Notes: generated by a model not told the origin, from the letters alone. DNA of 64,000 nucleotides from Brachionus rotundiformis (GCA_016802295.1 JAESIW010000180.1:4846986-4910985), one strand, 5' to 3'. Counted from the stretch's first letter, positions 1 to 13,353 are shown. Numbers and translations are program-made.

Positions 1-1181
1 TAGTTATATTAAAAGTAAAATTTTTGTATCTACTTGTTTCTAATTTATTGACCTCTAGAGTATTTTCATCTAAGCTTGAATTATCTAAAATTGTATAATA
101 ATCTCTTAATTTACAATACTGAGACCAGGGATCAAAATCTTGACAAATTTTGTCTGAATCATGGTTTTCAAATGTTTTTGAATTAATCTGCAAAAGATGG
201 CAATTTGACGATCCATAAGCATTCTTTAGCGATTCATAAATAGAATGAGCTCTAAAGAATCAAATTTTTTTTCGTTCTAAATTATAAACATTTCAATAAA
301 ATTACTTGGAAATTTCACCTTCTTGAACATCATGCAATAAAACAAAGTATTTAAAAACATTTGCAAAATTAGGAAAAAACCATTTCTTAGTAGTATTTTG
401 GCTTGAATCTGTTTGTTCTTGAATGATTAATTTTTGGAATTGATCAAGTGGATCTAAATGACTTGTAGAAACAACAAATATACCTATTATAAAAAAATTT
501 TTTCATCTATTTAAAACAGATCAACTCATTTTTGTCCTGGTTTTTTACAAAAATTTGTTCTAAAGCTTTTAGATTATATACAACTAATTTTAATGAATTT
601 AATAAGGATAAAAACGAGTTTGATTGTTAAGCTTAAGTACAGCCAAGAAAATTTCGGATAAACTCATGATCTTCTTTGATACAGTATTTAATAAACTTAT
701 CTCTCCAATTTTCAAACCATGGCGTGCTTGCTAAACAACAATTAAAATAGTTAAATTTTTCAATTTAAATATACTATTGGTGCTAATTTTGTATATATTG
801 TTTTCAATAACTTTTATCGAAAGATCATCTACTCCATTATTGCAAATTACACAAGAATCAAGAATTTTTTTGATACTAAGTGGTTGTGGACTTTTGTAAT
901 TTATATCTTTAATTTCAACTTGGAATTTTTTTATATTGATCGGATTATTAGATGGATCAAAAATTTTAACTCAAATTAAACATGCTATTTAAATTAGTTT
1001 TTAAATTTTTAGAATAAATCTTACTTTCACCATTATATTTCGAAAAAGGCTGAATAAGTTCTACAAAAGTAAGATTATTTTTTCTACATATAACTTCTGC
1101 ATCATAACTACAACAAACGGCTATCTGTGGAAGAAACGCCTCTTGAAAAAATTCGTTTTCTAATTTTTGTCTTTCAGTCAT
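1..1181 (-). CDS. TRAPPC8: TRAPPC8-like TRAPP III subunit, N-terminal part, multi-exon, runs off window
   Basis: TRAPPC8 is a subunit of the TRAPP III tethering complex that activates Rab1 in ER-Golgi traffic and autophagy. Exon 1 (1181-1025) starts at ATG 1181 and encodes a stretch matching the known N-terminus, with motifs like AVCCSYDAE and NLTFVELIQPFSK. A GT-AG intron (1024-970) restores the frame into exon 2 (969-775), which contains FDPSNNPINIKKF. A second intron (774-731) leads to exon 3 with STPWFENWRDKF and DHEFIRNFLGC. Further down are HLDPLDQFQKL, KKWFFPNF and YFVLLHDV, then SIYESLKNAYGS and DPWSQY, all in family order. The rest of the gene lies beyond position 1. The short in-frame stops in this stretch fall inside small introns, so the gene looks intact. 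It is divergently arranged with GSKIP. Confidence 0.9.
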
Positions 1182-1424
1182 TCTTCTATTTTATTATTTG
1201 TTTGTTTTTTTTTCAATAGAATTTTATACCGCTAAATATAAATAAATAATTTTTTTTTTCAATTTGAAAAAATTATGCAAGATTAATGAAAATTAATTTC
1301 ATAATTAACAATTTGTACATTTAATAATTTCTATTTTAAAATGTAAAATTTGAAGATTCTTAAAATTTCATACTGGTTTCCAAAATAGTAGTAAAATCAA
1401 TTAATATAAATTAAAAATTCCAAA

Positions 1425-1805
1425 ATGGAAGAAAAAATAGAAGTTTTAGACGATTTTGATAATCAAATGCAATCTTTGGAAAAAGAAGCAGCACGATATT
1501 GCTTAGAAATAAATTATGGAGTAAAATACATTGAAGTTTCTGATAAATTAGAAAAAAGTGACTTAGTTGCTCATATAAATTTAACAACATTAGAAAATGA
1601 AAATTGGTGTATTGAATTAAATTTTCAAGGGTTTTTAATTGTATCAAATAAATTTGACAGTAAAGACGATACATTCAATAATTTAAATAAATCAAACATT
1701 AAGAAGCAATTTGAAACAATAGAGAGCTTGATGTTCACAATTAGTCCTTTGTTTTTTAAGAAATTTAATGAAATGGTGAGCGAAAAACTTAGTAAAGTTA
1801 AATAA
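1425..1805 (+). CDS. GSKIP: GSKIP-like GSK3-beta-interacting protein
   Basis: Single-exon gene of 126 residues. GSKIP is a small A-kinase anchoring protein that binds PKA and GSK3-beta; its GSKIP (DUF727) domain is also found in the clustered mitochondria protein. The domain is recognisable in order: EAARYCLEINYGVKYIEVS, the hydrophobic strand region WCIELNFQGFLIVS, and the C-terminal helix FETIESLMFTISPLFFKKF, which in the human protein is the GSK3-binding helix with the pattern SLLDTLSPAYREAF. Length is close to the human protein (139 residues). The start is ATG 1425; the gene is divergent from TRAPPC8 with about 240 bp between the starts. Confidence 0.88.
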   Translation: MEEKIEVLDDFDNQMQSLEKEAARYCLEINYGVKYIEVSDKLEKSDLVAHINLTTLENENWCIELNFQGFLIVSNKFDSKDDTFNNLNKSNIKKQFETIESLMFTISPLFFKKFNEMVSEKLSKVK

Positions 1806-1904
1806 AAATTATGCTATTTATATTAATATTTATAGAAGACAGTGTTATCTAATTGTTTTCTAATTTTATTATTTTATCATGTTTTAAAAGAAAATTTTTT
1901 GACT

Positions 1905-2123
1905 TTATTTTTTTAATAAAGTAATTAAATTTATAACCCTGAGTTTGATTTTTTTTGAAATTTGATCATAATTTAACTTAAATTCAACTTGATTGCTAGG
2001 TTTTAGCAATGAAATATTTGCAAATACAATACTAACCACGTGTTTAAAAAATTCTCCTAAATATAATTTTTGCATAAAATTTACATTTTTAATTTTATTT
2101 AAAAAACTTAAGCATTTGTACAT
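1905..2123 (-). CDS. Small unrecognised ORF, 72 residues
   Basis: ATG-started reading frame downstream of GSKIP on the opposite strand. It has an amphipathic, hydrophobic middle (FFKHVVSIVFANISLL) followed by a basic tail. I do not recognise a family. It might be the last exon of a small gene or chance in AT-rich DNA; no upstream splice-joined exon could be supported. Confidence 0.2.
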   Translation of the reverse strand: MYKCLSFLNKIKNVNFMQKLYLGEFFKHVVSIVFANISLLKPSNQVEFKLNYDQISKKIKLRVINLITLLKK

Positions 2124-2295
2124 AAAAAAACTGAATCAAAATTATTATTATTTTTTCTCTTAACAGTCAAGGAAAATTCAGTCTGTATCCTTGTTCAGTT
2201 TAATAAATCAGTCTAATTTTTTTAATTTTTAACGAAATAAATTATATCACTTTGAACGAAATAAATAATTTTTGATCGTTTTACCTAGAACAGCT

Positions 2296-4476
2296 ATGTC
2301 CAAATTTTCAAAAAAAATTAAAATTGACAATAATCTTCGAAGTCCTATTACTGATTACGATGAAGATGAAATTATATCCAGTGCGAATTATAATTCAATC
2401 AATCAAACAATTCAAATTTATAAATTTAACGAAAACACACAAGATAAAGAAGCAGATGATCATTCGATAATCACTAACAACAATTCGAATACTGTATTTA
2501 ATAATAATGAAAATAATAAAATTGACAATCGAACTATAGTTCCGACATTATCAAATGTTGAAGATATTTTTCAATTTTTATCTCAAAAAATTGCCAAATA
2601 TTGTCAAGTTTTAGCTGATTTGACTAATTGTGAGGTTTTCTACAAAGCACAACTTCCATTAAATAAAGACTTAAATTCAAATAAAATAAAATCTAAAGAT
2701 TCCAATCGAAAAAGTTATTCGTTATATTGGGGAACTAATAGAATGCTTTTTCAATATTCTCATGGAAAAGGATTAAAATTAAGCAAAGAAAATGGGGATT
2801 GCTTGGTTAGAATTAACCAAAGATCGTTTTCAAATGATGTAAACAATTTAATAGAGGAAATTGTAAATGAACCAAATTTAGCAAATAAGTTCTCTTCAAC
2901 AAAAAAATTCACATCAAAATTTGAAGAATCAAAAAATATTTATTCAAATAAATCAAGCCATGATGACTTATTTGAAGACTCAGATAACGATAACGAAATA
3001 AATATTAAAGATTGTTCTATTTTATTAAGCCGGTTGGACGAAAATGATTTTGAAAGACATCTAAATAACTTTGAAATTTCAAATAACAGAATAAATTTGA
3101 GCACTAATAAACATGAATACTTTCACGAATTAAATTTACCAGAAGAAGATGAATTATATTGCGATGATTTTCATTTAAATTTTGAAGGAAAATTAGACAA
3201 ATTTAATAGAAACGTCGCTTTAGATGATACTCTATCTAGCAATAACATGGATGAAGAATTTGAAAGTAAAAATGAAAAAAATTTATCAAAAAAATATTTG
3301 TTGGATTATAAATCGAATAATGACCAGATTTTTCGTTGTGAAACTTGTGAAAGTTGTTATTTTAGACATCTAACTCAATTGAAAGTAATTTTTGTTAATT
3401 TCATATTTTTTTACTAATCTGAAATAAAAGTTAAATGTTTTTTATAAGTAATTTTATTTCAGGTTCATGAATTACGTGTCCATCAAAATGTTTCAATAGA
3501 GCAAATAAATAACAGTTGTCCCAAATGCAAAAATAAATTTGATGGAAATTACATTTCATTTATCAAACATTTAATTGAATGTTATTATCCTGATTTATAT
3601 GTTTGCAAAACATGTAAATATAAATTTAATAACTATTCCGAATATTTATTTCATATAAAATATATACACACAAATCTGGTATATATGTGCTCAATTTGTG
3701 GCCGAAAATTCAAAGTTTTAAAAGATTTATTTGATCATGATCAATTAATGCATAGTAAAAATAACCTCTATTGTGAAATTTGTTTGGATCACATAAAAAC
3801 AAAAAATTGTCTTTATGAACATTACAAGTCAGAACATTTGAGAAAAAAGCAGAAACTGAATACATCTAAAGATATGGTTAAAATATTGGACAGCACAGAT
3901 TCAGATTCTTATCATTCAACAAATCAATTCAATATTTCTTTTTTGAAAAATACTAATCATCCAGAAGAACAAAATGAATTTGAAGATGGACAAATTAATA
4001 ATGAAAGTGAAATAGAGAACATTAACCAAAATAATATTATAAATAATAATATTCAAAAAAACGACTTAATTAGAGGTCTAATAGATCGTAAACATCAATG
4101 TAAATGGTGTATGCTACGATTTTATACCAAATCTCAGTTAAAACAGCATGAAATTACACATACTAACTCTGTTCTTTATTGTCCAATTTGTGATAAAGAG
4201 TTTACTCATAAAGATAGATTAAGTGGGCACATGAAGTGTCACATGGAACCTTCACTTGAATGCAAAGTATGTGGGAAAAAATTTAAACGTCTATGTAATC
4301 TTTACAATCATGAATTGGTTCATGGACTTACTGAACATGCATTCATGCTCTGTCAATTTTGTGGCAGAGGATTTAGATCACGTAGGGATTATCAAAATCA
4401 TGTGATAGCAAACCATAGAGATCAATTAATCAAAACAGATTCTCTAGACTCCAATCAAAAGGAACATTATCACTAA
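2296..4476 (+). CDS. C2H2 zinc finger protein, nine fingers, two exons
   Basis: Two exons, 2296-3384 and 3463-4476, joined by a 78-bp GT-AG intron (3385-3462) that cuts finger 1 and keeps phase; about 700 residues. I chose ATG 2296 because the longer frame upstream has only a TTG. The N-terminal half is acidic and Asn/Ser-rich with no clear fold. The C-terminal half holds nine C2H2-like fingers in two groups: five (first CETCESC, then CPKC, CKTC, CSICGRKF, CEIC), an acidic linker, then four (CKWC, CPICDKEF, CKVCGKKF, CQFCGRGF). Finger 2 is of C2HC type. This is probably a sequence-specific nuclear transcription factor. The subfamily cannot be named, because linkers between fingers are not the canonical TGEKP. 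Confidence 0.85.
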
Positions 4477-5540
4477 AGATTAGTTAATTTATTTAATTTA
4501 ATCTAAAAAAATAAAAAAAGCTAAACTTTCTAAATTTTTTGGATCTCCGTTAACAAAATACATAAACATACTACAATTTATAAAAAGATTCATTCATCTG
4601 TATCTCTCAAAGTCATTGAACCAAAATAATCAAAAAATTCTTTACTAAAAAAATTCATGAATATTCGTGAATATAACAAAAAAGACAAAGTTTAAGTTAC
4701 TTCAAGATTATTCATACAGTATATAATATCTGAAGTTTATAAAAATTAAAACTAAATTATCGTTTTTTAAAAAAAGTAAAAGGCTAAGATTACAAATGAC
4801 TCATGTCATGTTACCACAAGTATACCTTTTACCTTTAAGTCTGAATTTTATGATTGTAAAATGTGATAACATTTTTTAAAATACTGTTATAATTCAGTTG
4901 ATTACTCTTAATATTTTTGCACAATATTTTTAGTAAAAAACCCATAAATATATAAAAAAGTAATACTATTAATTTTGCGTCAGTATTATAATATTAATAT
5001 AAACAGTAAGAATACTCAAAAAAAAATTAATTTTTCCATTTAATCAATAAAAAAAAATATTTTTAATAAAAAATTAAAAAAAAATCAAATAAAAATTATC
5101 AAAAAATTTAATTTTTCCTATTCTATATATAGAATTTTAGTTGCAATTTATTAGTAAAAGGTGTAAATCTATTAAATGTTTCATGTTTTCATTAATTTAA
5201 TTGTTTTACTTATAATAAGTTGGGAAAAAAAAAGAGATAAAAATTTATATTTTTTTTTGATATTTTATATAAATTTATGGTAATTTTACTAATTTTATTG
5301 CTTAAAATATGTCTGCCATAATTGATTTAGAATAGGCAATATTAATTATACAATTTAAAATTGACGAAAAATTTTTTGGAATAAAATGTATTTTTAATAC
5401 TTAAATTATTTAAAATAATGAAATTAGAATTCAAATACAGTAGTTTATTTAAAAAATTGCTACGAAAATTGATACTTTGACAATTCAATGATTGTACAAC
5501 ATAAAAAACAATATAAATAAAAAATATTCCATTGAAAAGT
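4477..5540. other. Non-coding AT-rich spacer between convergent genes
   Basis: Convergent 3' ends of the zinc finger gene and netrin flank this stretch. I see no exon, RNA gene or repeat of note; it presumably includes both 3' UTRs. Confidence 0.6.
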
Positions 5541-8500
5541 TTAATTACATCTTCGTTTTAGAAAATTTTTAACTCGTTTGAAATTTTTTAATTTCCATTC
5601 TCTGATTTCAAAATTTTTATGAATAAAAGAATCCTTAGATATTATAATATTATTTGAATTGATATTTTTTCTTGAGAATACTGAAGTAGGATCAATTGAT
5701 AAGTTTTTATTGATTGAATAATTCATCAAGTCTTGATTTTTTATAATCACTAAATAATTCTTAAATGGAATTATTCGTGGACAACTACAATTAAAGTAAT
5801 CTGATTCAAAAAATAATGATACTTCCATATTTCGCTTGAATGATGTGTTCATTTTATAATTATATTTTAATATGCTCTTAATTCTTGCAGAAAATTTTTT
5901 AAATTCTTTTCTTGAATTTGAAATATTTGTATTGGATTTTAGCTTTTTTATCTCATCATAAATTGTTTCGCCTTCATTATTTATTTGCAATACAATGACT
6001 TGAATTTTTTTAAAATCTATTAAATTACTTTAGAATAATCAAAATTACCTAAATCTGATTTGCACAAATCAGCAATTTTTAGTCGTTTCATTTTTATTTT
6101 ACAAAATTCACAATCCTTTTTTTCATATTTTAATTTCTTTAAAGATGAATCTTGATAAGAAACTGAATTTTCTCTACTATATTGTAATGATAAAGATGTT
6201 GTAGTATATGGAAATGTTATTAAATTTCTATATTCTAAAAAAAAATTATAAAAACCACTCGAAAAATTTAAAAAAATTACTAATGCAAGGAACAACTGCT
6301 GAGTTTGTTTGTAAATATCCTTCTTTACAACGATCGCATTTTAATCCAGTAACTCCTATTTTGCATGGACATTGCCCTGTGTTTTGATTACAAACTTTTC
6401 CTGATGAACCAATCATATGACAATTGCATTCTAAGATTTATTAAATAGAATTCATTTTGATTTGAAATTCATATTATTTGAATTACTTTGGCATGCTTTT
6501 TTATCTGAGATTGAATAAGCAAAATTTCTATAATATCCCTGAGCACAATAATGACAAAATCTTCCTGCTGTGTTATGTTTACAATTTATGCACACTCCTC
6601 CACTTTTACGTCCGGATATTAGATAGAGTTCTTTGTTGAAACGACATTGGTTTGAATGATTATTGCAATTACAAGCTTTTAAATTTTATAAATTAGAAAA
6701 AATTTTAAAAACTTAAATATCTGCTGGAATTAGAAAATTGATGGGCAATATTCATCAATAAAAATTTAAAGTAATTTTTTTTTATTCAATAAAATCAAAC
6801 TCCTTACCAACACATTCATTAGCATCTCTTGAAGAACCTCGAGCCCATGGTCTATCATAATGAAAAGGTAGACATCGTTCACACTCTATTCCAGCTGTAT
6901 TATGTCTGCAATCACATTGATATTTTCCTTCTCTTTAAAAAATCAAATTAAGATTTTTTTTTAGTTCTTTAAAATTTTAAATTGATAATCTTTTTTTATT
7001 AGTTTATTATTAGTTTATATTAGTTTATAGTTGTCCTGCAAGCTTTCTCCAGATAACTCTATTAACCAAACCTGTTTCTGAAAAACTCCTCAAGCTTAGC
7101 AAATTAACAATTGTAATAAAATTAAAAAAAAATTGCTCACTATTCGCAGAGACTGTTTTTCTGATATAAATTAACACAACTAAATAATTTTGATAAAATA
7201 AATTAAATTTCCAAATCGTTGATTGTAATCCATAAATGTTTAAAATTTCATAATAATCAAATTGGCTTTAATCAAAATCAATCTTAATACTATATTTAAA
7301 CTAGAGATTCTAGTTTAATTTTTACACTTTTCGCTCAACATTTAGTTTAAAAATTATATTAATTTCTAAACTTAACTATATATATATTATTGATTTAGAT
7401 TTATAATTTATTTTGATAAAGTAATGTTTTTTTTAACGCGAGATTTTCGAGACAATATTTAAGAGCAGATTTTTAATTAAGCCAAATTAAATACACTTAA
7501 GTATACTTATATTTCTCTTAAGAATCTAAAGCTACTTGAAAATTGTTTAAAATTTATTGAATAATTTAAAACGATTTAATTTAATGTATTTTGATATATT
7601 TTCATAAGATTTAAAATTTTTATACCTGTTTAAAATGCAACGTGAAGCATGACCATTGCATTTACATCTTCCTCCAATAGCAACTTCTGAAACGGCTGTA
7701 TAAAAATATCCTAAATTATTTATATGGCTGTAGAGTTCTCTTGACTGAATATGTTTTTGGCTTCTGAGTCTAAAGTGAGATTCATTTGCGTAAACTTCAT
7801 GTAAATTTTTATACATCGAGGGTGATAAAAGGCGAGTAAAAACAATTTTAATATCAGTTGCAGTTACCCAATCTTGTAAAACAGGGCTTCTATCAAAATC
7901 ATGAAAAGATGGGCGCCCATCCAAGGTGCTAAAACCAATTCTGTTTAAATTATATTTTGATAATTTTAAATGGCTATCAGAACATATAGCTTCTTGTTCA
8001 TTTGATTGAGTGACTTTTACTTTCAATGGTCGATTATAAATTTTCTCACACTCACTAGAATAAAATTGAAATGGAATCCATGATTTACCATGATCCATAC
8101 TTTTAAAAATTGCGAGAGAATCTGGCTTTACTTGATTACAAAACTCTAGACTGATATATGTTAATTCATATTTTTTACCAAATGAAATAATAATTGATAT
8201 ATTTGAGATTTCGTATGGTTCATAAACCGGGGCAGAAACCCAGCATGTCTGATTTGTTTGCTCTAAATCAGTAAGGTGAAAGGCGTTGGGAGAAAATGGT
8301 TCATTTTTCGAATCACAAATCGAACAGTAAGTGTTTGACGTTGAATGCTTTTGATGGAAATTATTTTGGTTGATACAATATTTAATAGGAGGTGAGCCAC
8401 ATGTTGAAGACACAAGTGGTACTTTTTTGAACGCGACATTTTCAAAATTTGGAATACATCGTTTTGCTTGTTTTGTTATCCTATCATAACACGGATCTGA

Positions 8501-8596
8501 TTCCTCAACAGGTGAAGAAATACTATATTTTTCATAAGAGTTGGTCAACAAACAAAAATTGAGGTTTAAAAAAATTACAATTAAAAAGAAGCTCAT
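5541..8596 (-). CDS. NTN1: Netrin, six exons, secreted axon-guidance protein
   Basis: Exons 8596-7626, 6932-6808, 6675-6487, 6430-6281, 6234-6049 and 5998-5541 join in phase to give 692 residues; human netrin-1 has about 600. The start encodes a hydrophobic signal peptide. Next comes a laminin N-terminal domain (domain VI) ending in VAIGGRCKCNGHASRC, then three laminin-type EGF modules (CDCRHNTAGIECERC, SGRKSGGVC with NCKHNTAG, and CPCKIGVTGLKCDRC). The end is a basic NTR/C345C domain with CEFCKIKMKRLKIADLC and FNCSCPRIIPFKNYLV. Netrins bind DCC/Frazzled and UNC5 receptors to steer axons and cells. Domain order and cysteine spacing follow netrin-1/3 rather than netrin-4. The largest intron (7625-6933) separates domain VI from the EGF modules. 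No lesions seen; the fifth exon ends at 6049 rather than at the longer open frame, because only that junction restores the NTR domain. Confidence 0.93.
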
Positions 8597-10942
8597 ACCT
8601 AAAATTCAATAACTTTGGGAAAAGTAGATTTAATTATCTATTTAATCTATTTTAAAATAACAAATGAATTTTTATTAGCCAAAATTAAAATTAATATTTT
8701 TGAAAATAAACAATAAAAATAACTTAATTTTTTCTGAAAAATATAAATCAAATTTAATTATTTTAGAGCTTTACAAAAACAAGGCGTGTTTTGCTTTGAT
8801 CAGTTACCCAATCGAATTTGTCTAAAATTTCAATAATAAATAAAATACATTTAGTCTGTCGAATAAGCTATAACCTGAATTCAATACCTATCTTTTATAT
8901 TCTCCGAAAGGTTTTAACAAGTGTCAATTAATTAGAAATCTTTCAATATTTTAAATGTCCAATATTGAAAAATTAATTTCAAATTTTGAGTATTACCTGT
9001 CTCTGTATTGATTGATAGATTAATTAAGATTTAATTGTTCCTCTGTTATGTTTTTGGTATTTTAAAATTTATTAAAAAATTAATATATTTAATACAATTA
9101 TTTCAAAACAAAAAAATCAATGCTTTGTAATTCTCTGAAACGTCTTGAATAAATATTTTCTAATAGAGCTAAAAAAATTTATTAAAAAAATATCTTGATT
9201 AATGAAAAATGGTTTTTATACTAAAAATCTTGAGATATAAGTGAAAAGAGCGTTAAATTGATATCCATATTTAGCGATTTTTATTAAAATTTAAAACTGA
9301 AAAATGAAACCTTAGTAATTTTCATATAAATAATTATTTAAAAAAAAAGAAATTCTATTAAGATAAACCAAAATATCTAAAGTACAAAATCGAAAATTCA
9401 TCGTCGATTTTATTTAACTTGACAGCTCTTAAAATATTAATTGATATGGCTAAATTTAATAATAGTTATTAATTTCAGTTTTCAAATATTATATTACGAA
9501 TTGTACACATTTTATAAATTTTAATAAAAATTCGTTTCTATAATTTCAATGAAAATTTAGAAATTTTAAAAATCTTAGTGACAAATAAAAATATAACATT
9601 AATTTAGTTTGAAATTTTGAGTTTTAAACTAAAATTTTGAATAGCAAACATTAAAAATTTAAACCCATGAAAAATTAAAAATCTGAACCGAAACTAAAAT
9701 TAAATCAAATAAAAATATATAAATTGATATGCAATTTTTATGCTTGTTTGCTTTTATTAATGCTAATCTTAATCTCATATCTTATATTTAAAAATTAAAA
9801 GAAAACCATAAACTGTAAATAATTTGACACTTATTAATTTTTCATCTATATTTTTTTCAAATACTTATTTTTAATTTTCTAATTACTTTTTAATTTTTCA
9901 TAGATGGAAATTTTAATAAGAATTAGAAAAAGATTTAAATAAAACGAATTAATTAAAATAAATAGTTACAAATAGATTCATTTTTAGAAACCAAAATTTT
10001 TTATTAGAAATAAGAAAACAATTATTCAAAAAAGCTTTATTACTGAGAATTATATTCAATTGATTTAGATTTAAAATTTACTTTTGTAATAAAAAATTTT
10101 TTTAAAATAAAATACTAAAAATTTTCGTATAATCTTAGGAAAATTTTTAGACTATAAGAACTGTTTTGATAATATTTGAAATCTTTTAATTTATCTAAAT
10201 TATTTCCAAAGTTCAAATAAACATTTTGAAAATTCAAATTTAAATAGACTATTGCTTTCAAAACAAATAATGATATTTTTTCCTTTTTCATTTAAAAAAT
10301 ATTTTACATCTATCAAAAAAGTATTAGTAATCCTAGATTTTTGTTCAAACATATTTTTATTCGATTTATAATAATTAGGTCTTCAGAGTATGCTATTAAA
10401 CCTCTCTTTTGTTAAAATCGTCTTATTTTTTTAATTGACATTTTTTAGTGATTTAAATACCATTTTGATTACTTATTTATTTTTTGTTGTTAGAAAAATA
10501 ATAAGTGTCATTAAATAACTCAATCTTGTTTTTGATAGTTGTTAAAAACAAAGATGATTATTTTGAGATTTAATTAAAACCTTGAAATTTATTATGGTCA
10601 TCTGTTTTTAAATCCTATAAAAAATTTTCCTTTTTTATAAGAACATAGATGAATTTTTTATTTGTTATTATTTGATTCTATATTAAAAAAAAGTAATCAA
10701 AATCGTCTCAATTACGTCTTATAGTCTCAAAGAAGACTTGTCTTTGACTGTCCCTAAATTATTTTAGCATTCGTTTAGAGATCCTTTTATTTAAATTAAT
10801 AAATAAATGAGTCTTCTTGTAAAAATTCTTAAATGAATACAATTTATTACAACTAAATAAAACTATAAAATTAAAAATTTTGATTAAATTTTTATTAAAA
10901 ATAAAGAGTATATTTTACAAATTTAGGCTGCTGACTTAAAAA
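8597..10942. other. Long AT-rich intergenic stretch
   Basis: About 2.3 kb between the netrin start and the 3' end of ZNF830. I looked for spliced coding blocks on both strands and saw none I could support. It probably contains the netrin promoter and regulatory DNA. Confidence 0.5.
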
Positions 10943-11728
10943 TCAACATCTTTTTTTGGTTTGTAATGAAATATTTAAAACATTGTCTAAATCTACATCA
11001 GAGTCTTCTTCTTCATCCAAATTTTTATCACAATTTGTTAACTGATTTTTCTTTTTCATATTTTTTAATATCTCTTCTCTTTTGTTATGTAAATTTTCAA
11101 TTTTTTCCCAACGAAAAATCAGTTCGTCTACTTCTTCGATTTCTCTTCCAAAATCTCTTATTTTTTCATCTTTAAAACTTACTGATTCTGATTTTGTTTC
11201 TTCGATTTCAATTAACCGCTTAAATTCTTCATATTGATTATTTATGTCCTGTAATTTATTTATACCTCGCATTTTATCATCCATCAAGCGATCATCATAA
11301 AATCCTTCTGGTAGCACACCTACAATTATCTCATTTGATTGACTAGGCTGACTTTTTGTATCTACATGCCCTTGGAATTTTTGTTTCTTGACGTCTTGAC
11401 TACTTGTATTAGAAAAACTCGAATTTAGCTCGTTATCATCAAGGCTTTCCGAAATATTTCGTTTTAATGTTCGACTATCTTTGCTCAATTCAGATGAAAT
11501 AACCTGGCTTGTTTCAATATTACTTTTTAATTTTTTTTTGTTTTCTAAATGAGTTTTTGAAACTAAGTGTTTATTCCAATAGAGTTCATTTTTTACGAAT
11601 TGATTGCAAATTATACAAATAAGCTGTCCAACTGAATTATATTTTGCAAATGCAGAATTTATTCTTTGATTTTTTCCTGTTGGATTAGTTTGTTGAAAAG
11701 TTTTTATTTTTTCAGTTATTGATTCCAT
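10943..11728 (-). CDS. ZNF830: ZNF830-like (CCDC16) nuclear zinc finger protein
   Basis: Single exon, 261 residues, starting at ATG 11728. Near the N-terminus is the family signature: SAFAKYNSVGQLICIICN followed by a C2H2 matrin/U1-type finger (CIIC...HLVSKTH). The middle is Ser/Asp-rich. LPEGFYDDRLMDDKMRGI matches the conserved ALPEGFFDDP block of ZNF830. The C-terminal half is a coiled coil (DFGREIEEVDELIFRWEKI) ending in an acidic tail with SDVDLD. The family works with the spliceosome-associated XAB2 complex and is needed for genome stability in early embryos. Shorter than human (372 residues). Divergent from PSMC5 across about 300 bp. Confidence 0.9.
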   Translation of the reverse strand: MESITEKIKTFQQTNPTGKNQRINSAFAKYNSVGQLICIICNQFVKNELYWNKHLVSKTHLENKKKLKSNIETSQVISSELSKDSRTLKRNISESLDDNELNSSFSNTSSQDVKKQKFQGHVDTKSQPSQSNEIIVGVLPEGFYDDRLMDDKMRGINKLQDINNQYEEFKRLIEIEETKSESVSFKDEKIRDFGREIEEVDELIFRWEKIENLHNKREEILKNMKKKNQLTNCDKNLDEEEDSDVDLDNVLNISLQTKKRC

Positions 11729-12032
11729 AGAAAATATTTTTAATTTTTAAGATTTTTTTATTTCAATATTTAATTTTATTGAATATATATATATATATAG
11801 ATATAATACTGAAATTTCTTAATCTAATTCATTTAATTTACATAATTAAATACTTGCAAATATTAGTTAACTTCAGAAGCTATCCATATTTACTGTGAAC
11901 GTTTATGATTTTGAAACTTTTATTTTTAAATCACATTCAAATTTGTTCTAGTCATCGTTGAGTTTAACTCTTTATTCAGAACCTTAATATTTCCTTTTTT
12001 TTTAAATTTATCATTTTAATTATTTTCAGAAA
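11729..12032. promoter_or_regulatory. Shared bidirectional promoter region ZNF830 / PSMC5
   Basis: The 304-bp interval between two divergent ATGs must hold the 5' ends of both genes. It contains a short (AT)n run around 11786-11799. No specific factor site is claimed. Confidence 0.5.
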
Positions 12033-13353
12033 ATGGAATCGAAGACTATTAATAATCGGATGAATTTGCTTCATAGTAACTCAAAAAGTTTAGCTTATTA
12101 CAATCAAAGAATTGAAGAACTTCAAGTATTTAATAATTTTATTAGATAATTTACAATAATTAAAAAATTTTAAGTTAACCATAAATGAAAAAAGTCAAAA
12201 TCTAAGAAGACTCCAAGCCCAAAGAAATGAATTAAATGCTAAAGTTAGAATGCTTAGAGAAGAATTACAACTTTTACAAGAACAAGGTTCATACGTTGGT
12301 GAAATTGTTAAGGCGATGGACAAAAAAAAAGTATTGGTCAAAGTTCATCCTGAAGGAAAATTTGTTGTAGATGTTGATAAAAATATTGATATGTCTAAAA
12401 TAACTCCAAATACTAGAGTGGCATTAAAAAATGATAGCTATTTATTACATAAAATTTTGCCAAATAAAGTTGATCCGCTAGTTAGTTTAATGATGGTAGA
12501 AAAAGTTCCAGATTCAACTTATGAAATGGTTGGAGGCCTCGACAAACAAATTAAGGAGATTAAAGAAGTAATCGAACTTCCAGTAAAGCATCCTGAACTT
12601 TTTGAAGCATTAGGCATAGCTCAACCTAAAGGTGTTTTATTATATGGGCCGCCAGGCACCGGTAAAACTCTTCTTGCTCGTGCTGTTGCTCATCATACTG
12701 AATGTACATTCATTAGAGTAAGTGGAAGTGAGTTAGTTCAAAAGTTCATTGGTGAAGGCTCAAGAATGGTCAGAGAACTCTTTGTTATGGCCAGAGAACA
12801 TGCTCCTTCTATAATATTTATGGATGAAATCGATTCAATAGGTTCTACAAGAGTTGAAGGTAGTTCTGGAGGAGATAGCGAAGTTCAAAGAACTATGTTA
12901 GAATTACTTAACCAGTTAGATGGATTTGAACCTAAACAAAACATTAAAGTTATAATGGCTACTAACCGAATAGATATTCTTGACTCTGCTCTTTTAAGGC
13001 CAGGTCGAATCGATCGTAAAATTGAATTTCCAGCTCCAGGAGAAGATGCAAGACTAGATATTTTAAAAATTCATTCACGTAAAATGAATTTAACGAGAGG
13101 AATAAATCTCAAGAAGATCGCAGAAATGATGCCAGGAGCTTCAGGTGCAGAAGTAAAAGGTGTCTGTACAGAAGCTGGAATGTATGCCTTAAGAGAGAGA
13201 AGGGTTCATGTTACTCAGGAGGATTTTGAACTTGCAGTCGCTAAGGTGAGTTAAATCCAAAAATATTTTACAGATTTTTAATTCAAGAATTTTTTTAAGA
13301 TAATGCAAAAGGATTCAGAAAGAAATATGTCAATAAAAAAACTCTGGAAATAA
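12033..13353 (+). CDS. PSMC5: 26S proteasome regulatory ATPase subunit 8 (Rpt6)
   Basis: Three exons, 12033-12125, 12175-13245 and 13300-13353, join in phase to 405 residues (human 406). PSMC5 is one of six AAA ATPases in the 19S base that unfold ubiquitinated substrates and feed them to the 20S core. Visible in order: N-terminal coiled coil (QNLRRLQAQRNELNAKVR), OB-fold strand region (VLVKVHPEGKFVVDVD), Walker A GPPGTGKT, Walker B IIFMDEID, sensor 1 MATNRID, arginine-finger region LRPGRIDRKIEFP, and the C-terminal MSIKKLWK tail that docks on the 20S ring. The tiny first and last exons are fixed by near identity with the human protein. Start ATG 12033 replaces the human N-terminal residues with an unrelated short sequence. 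Confidence 0.97.
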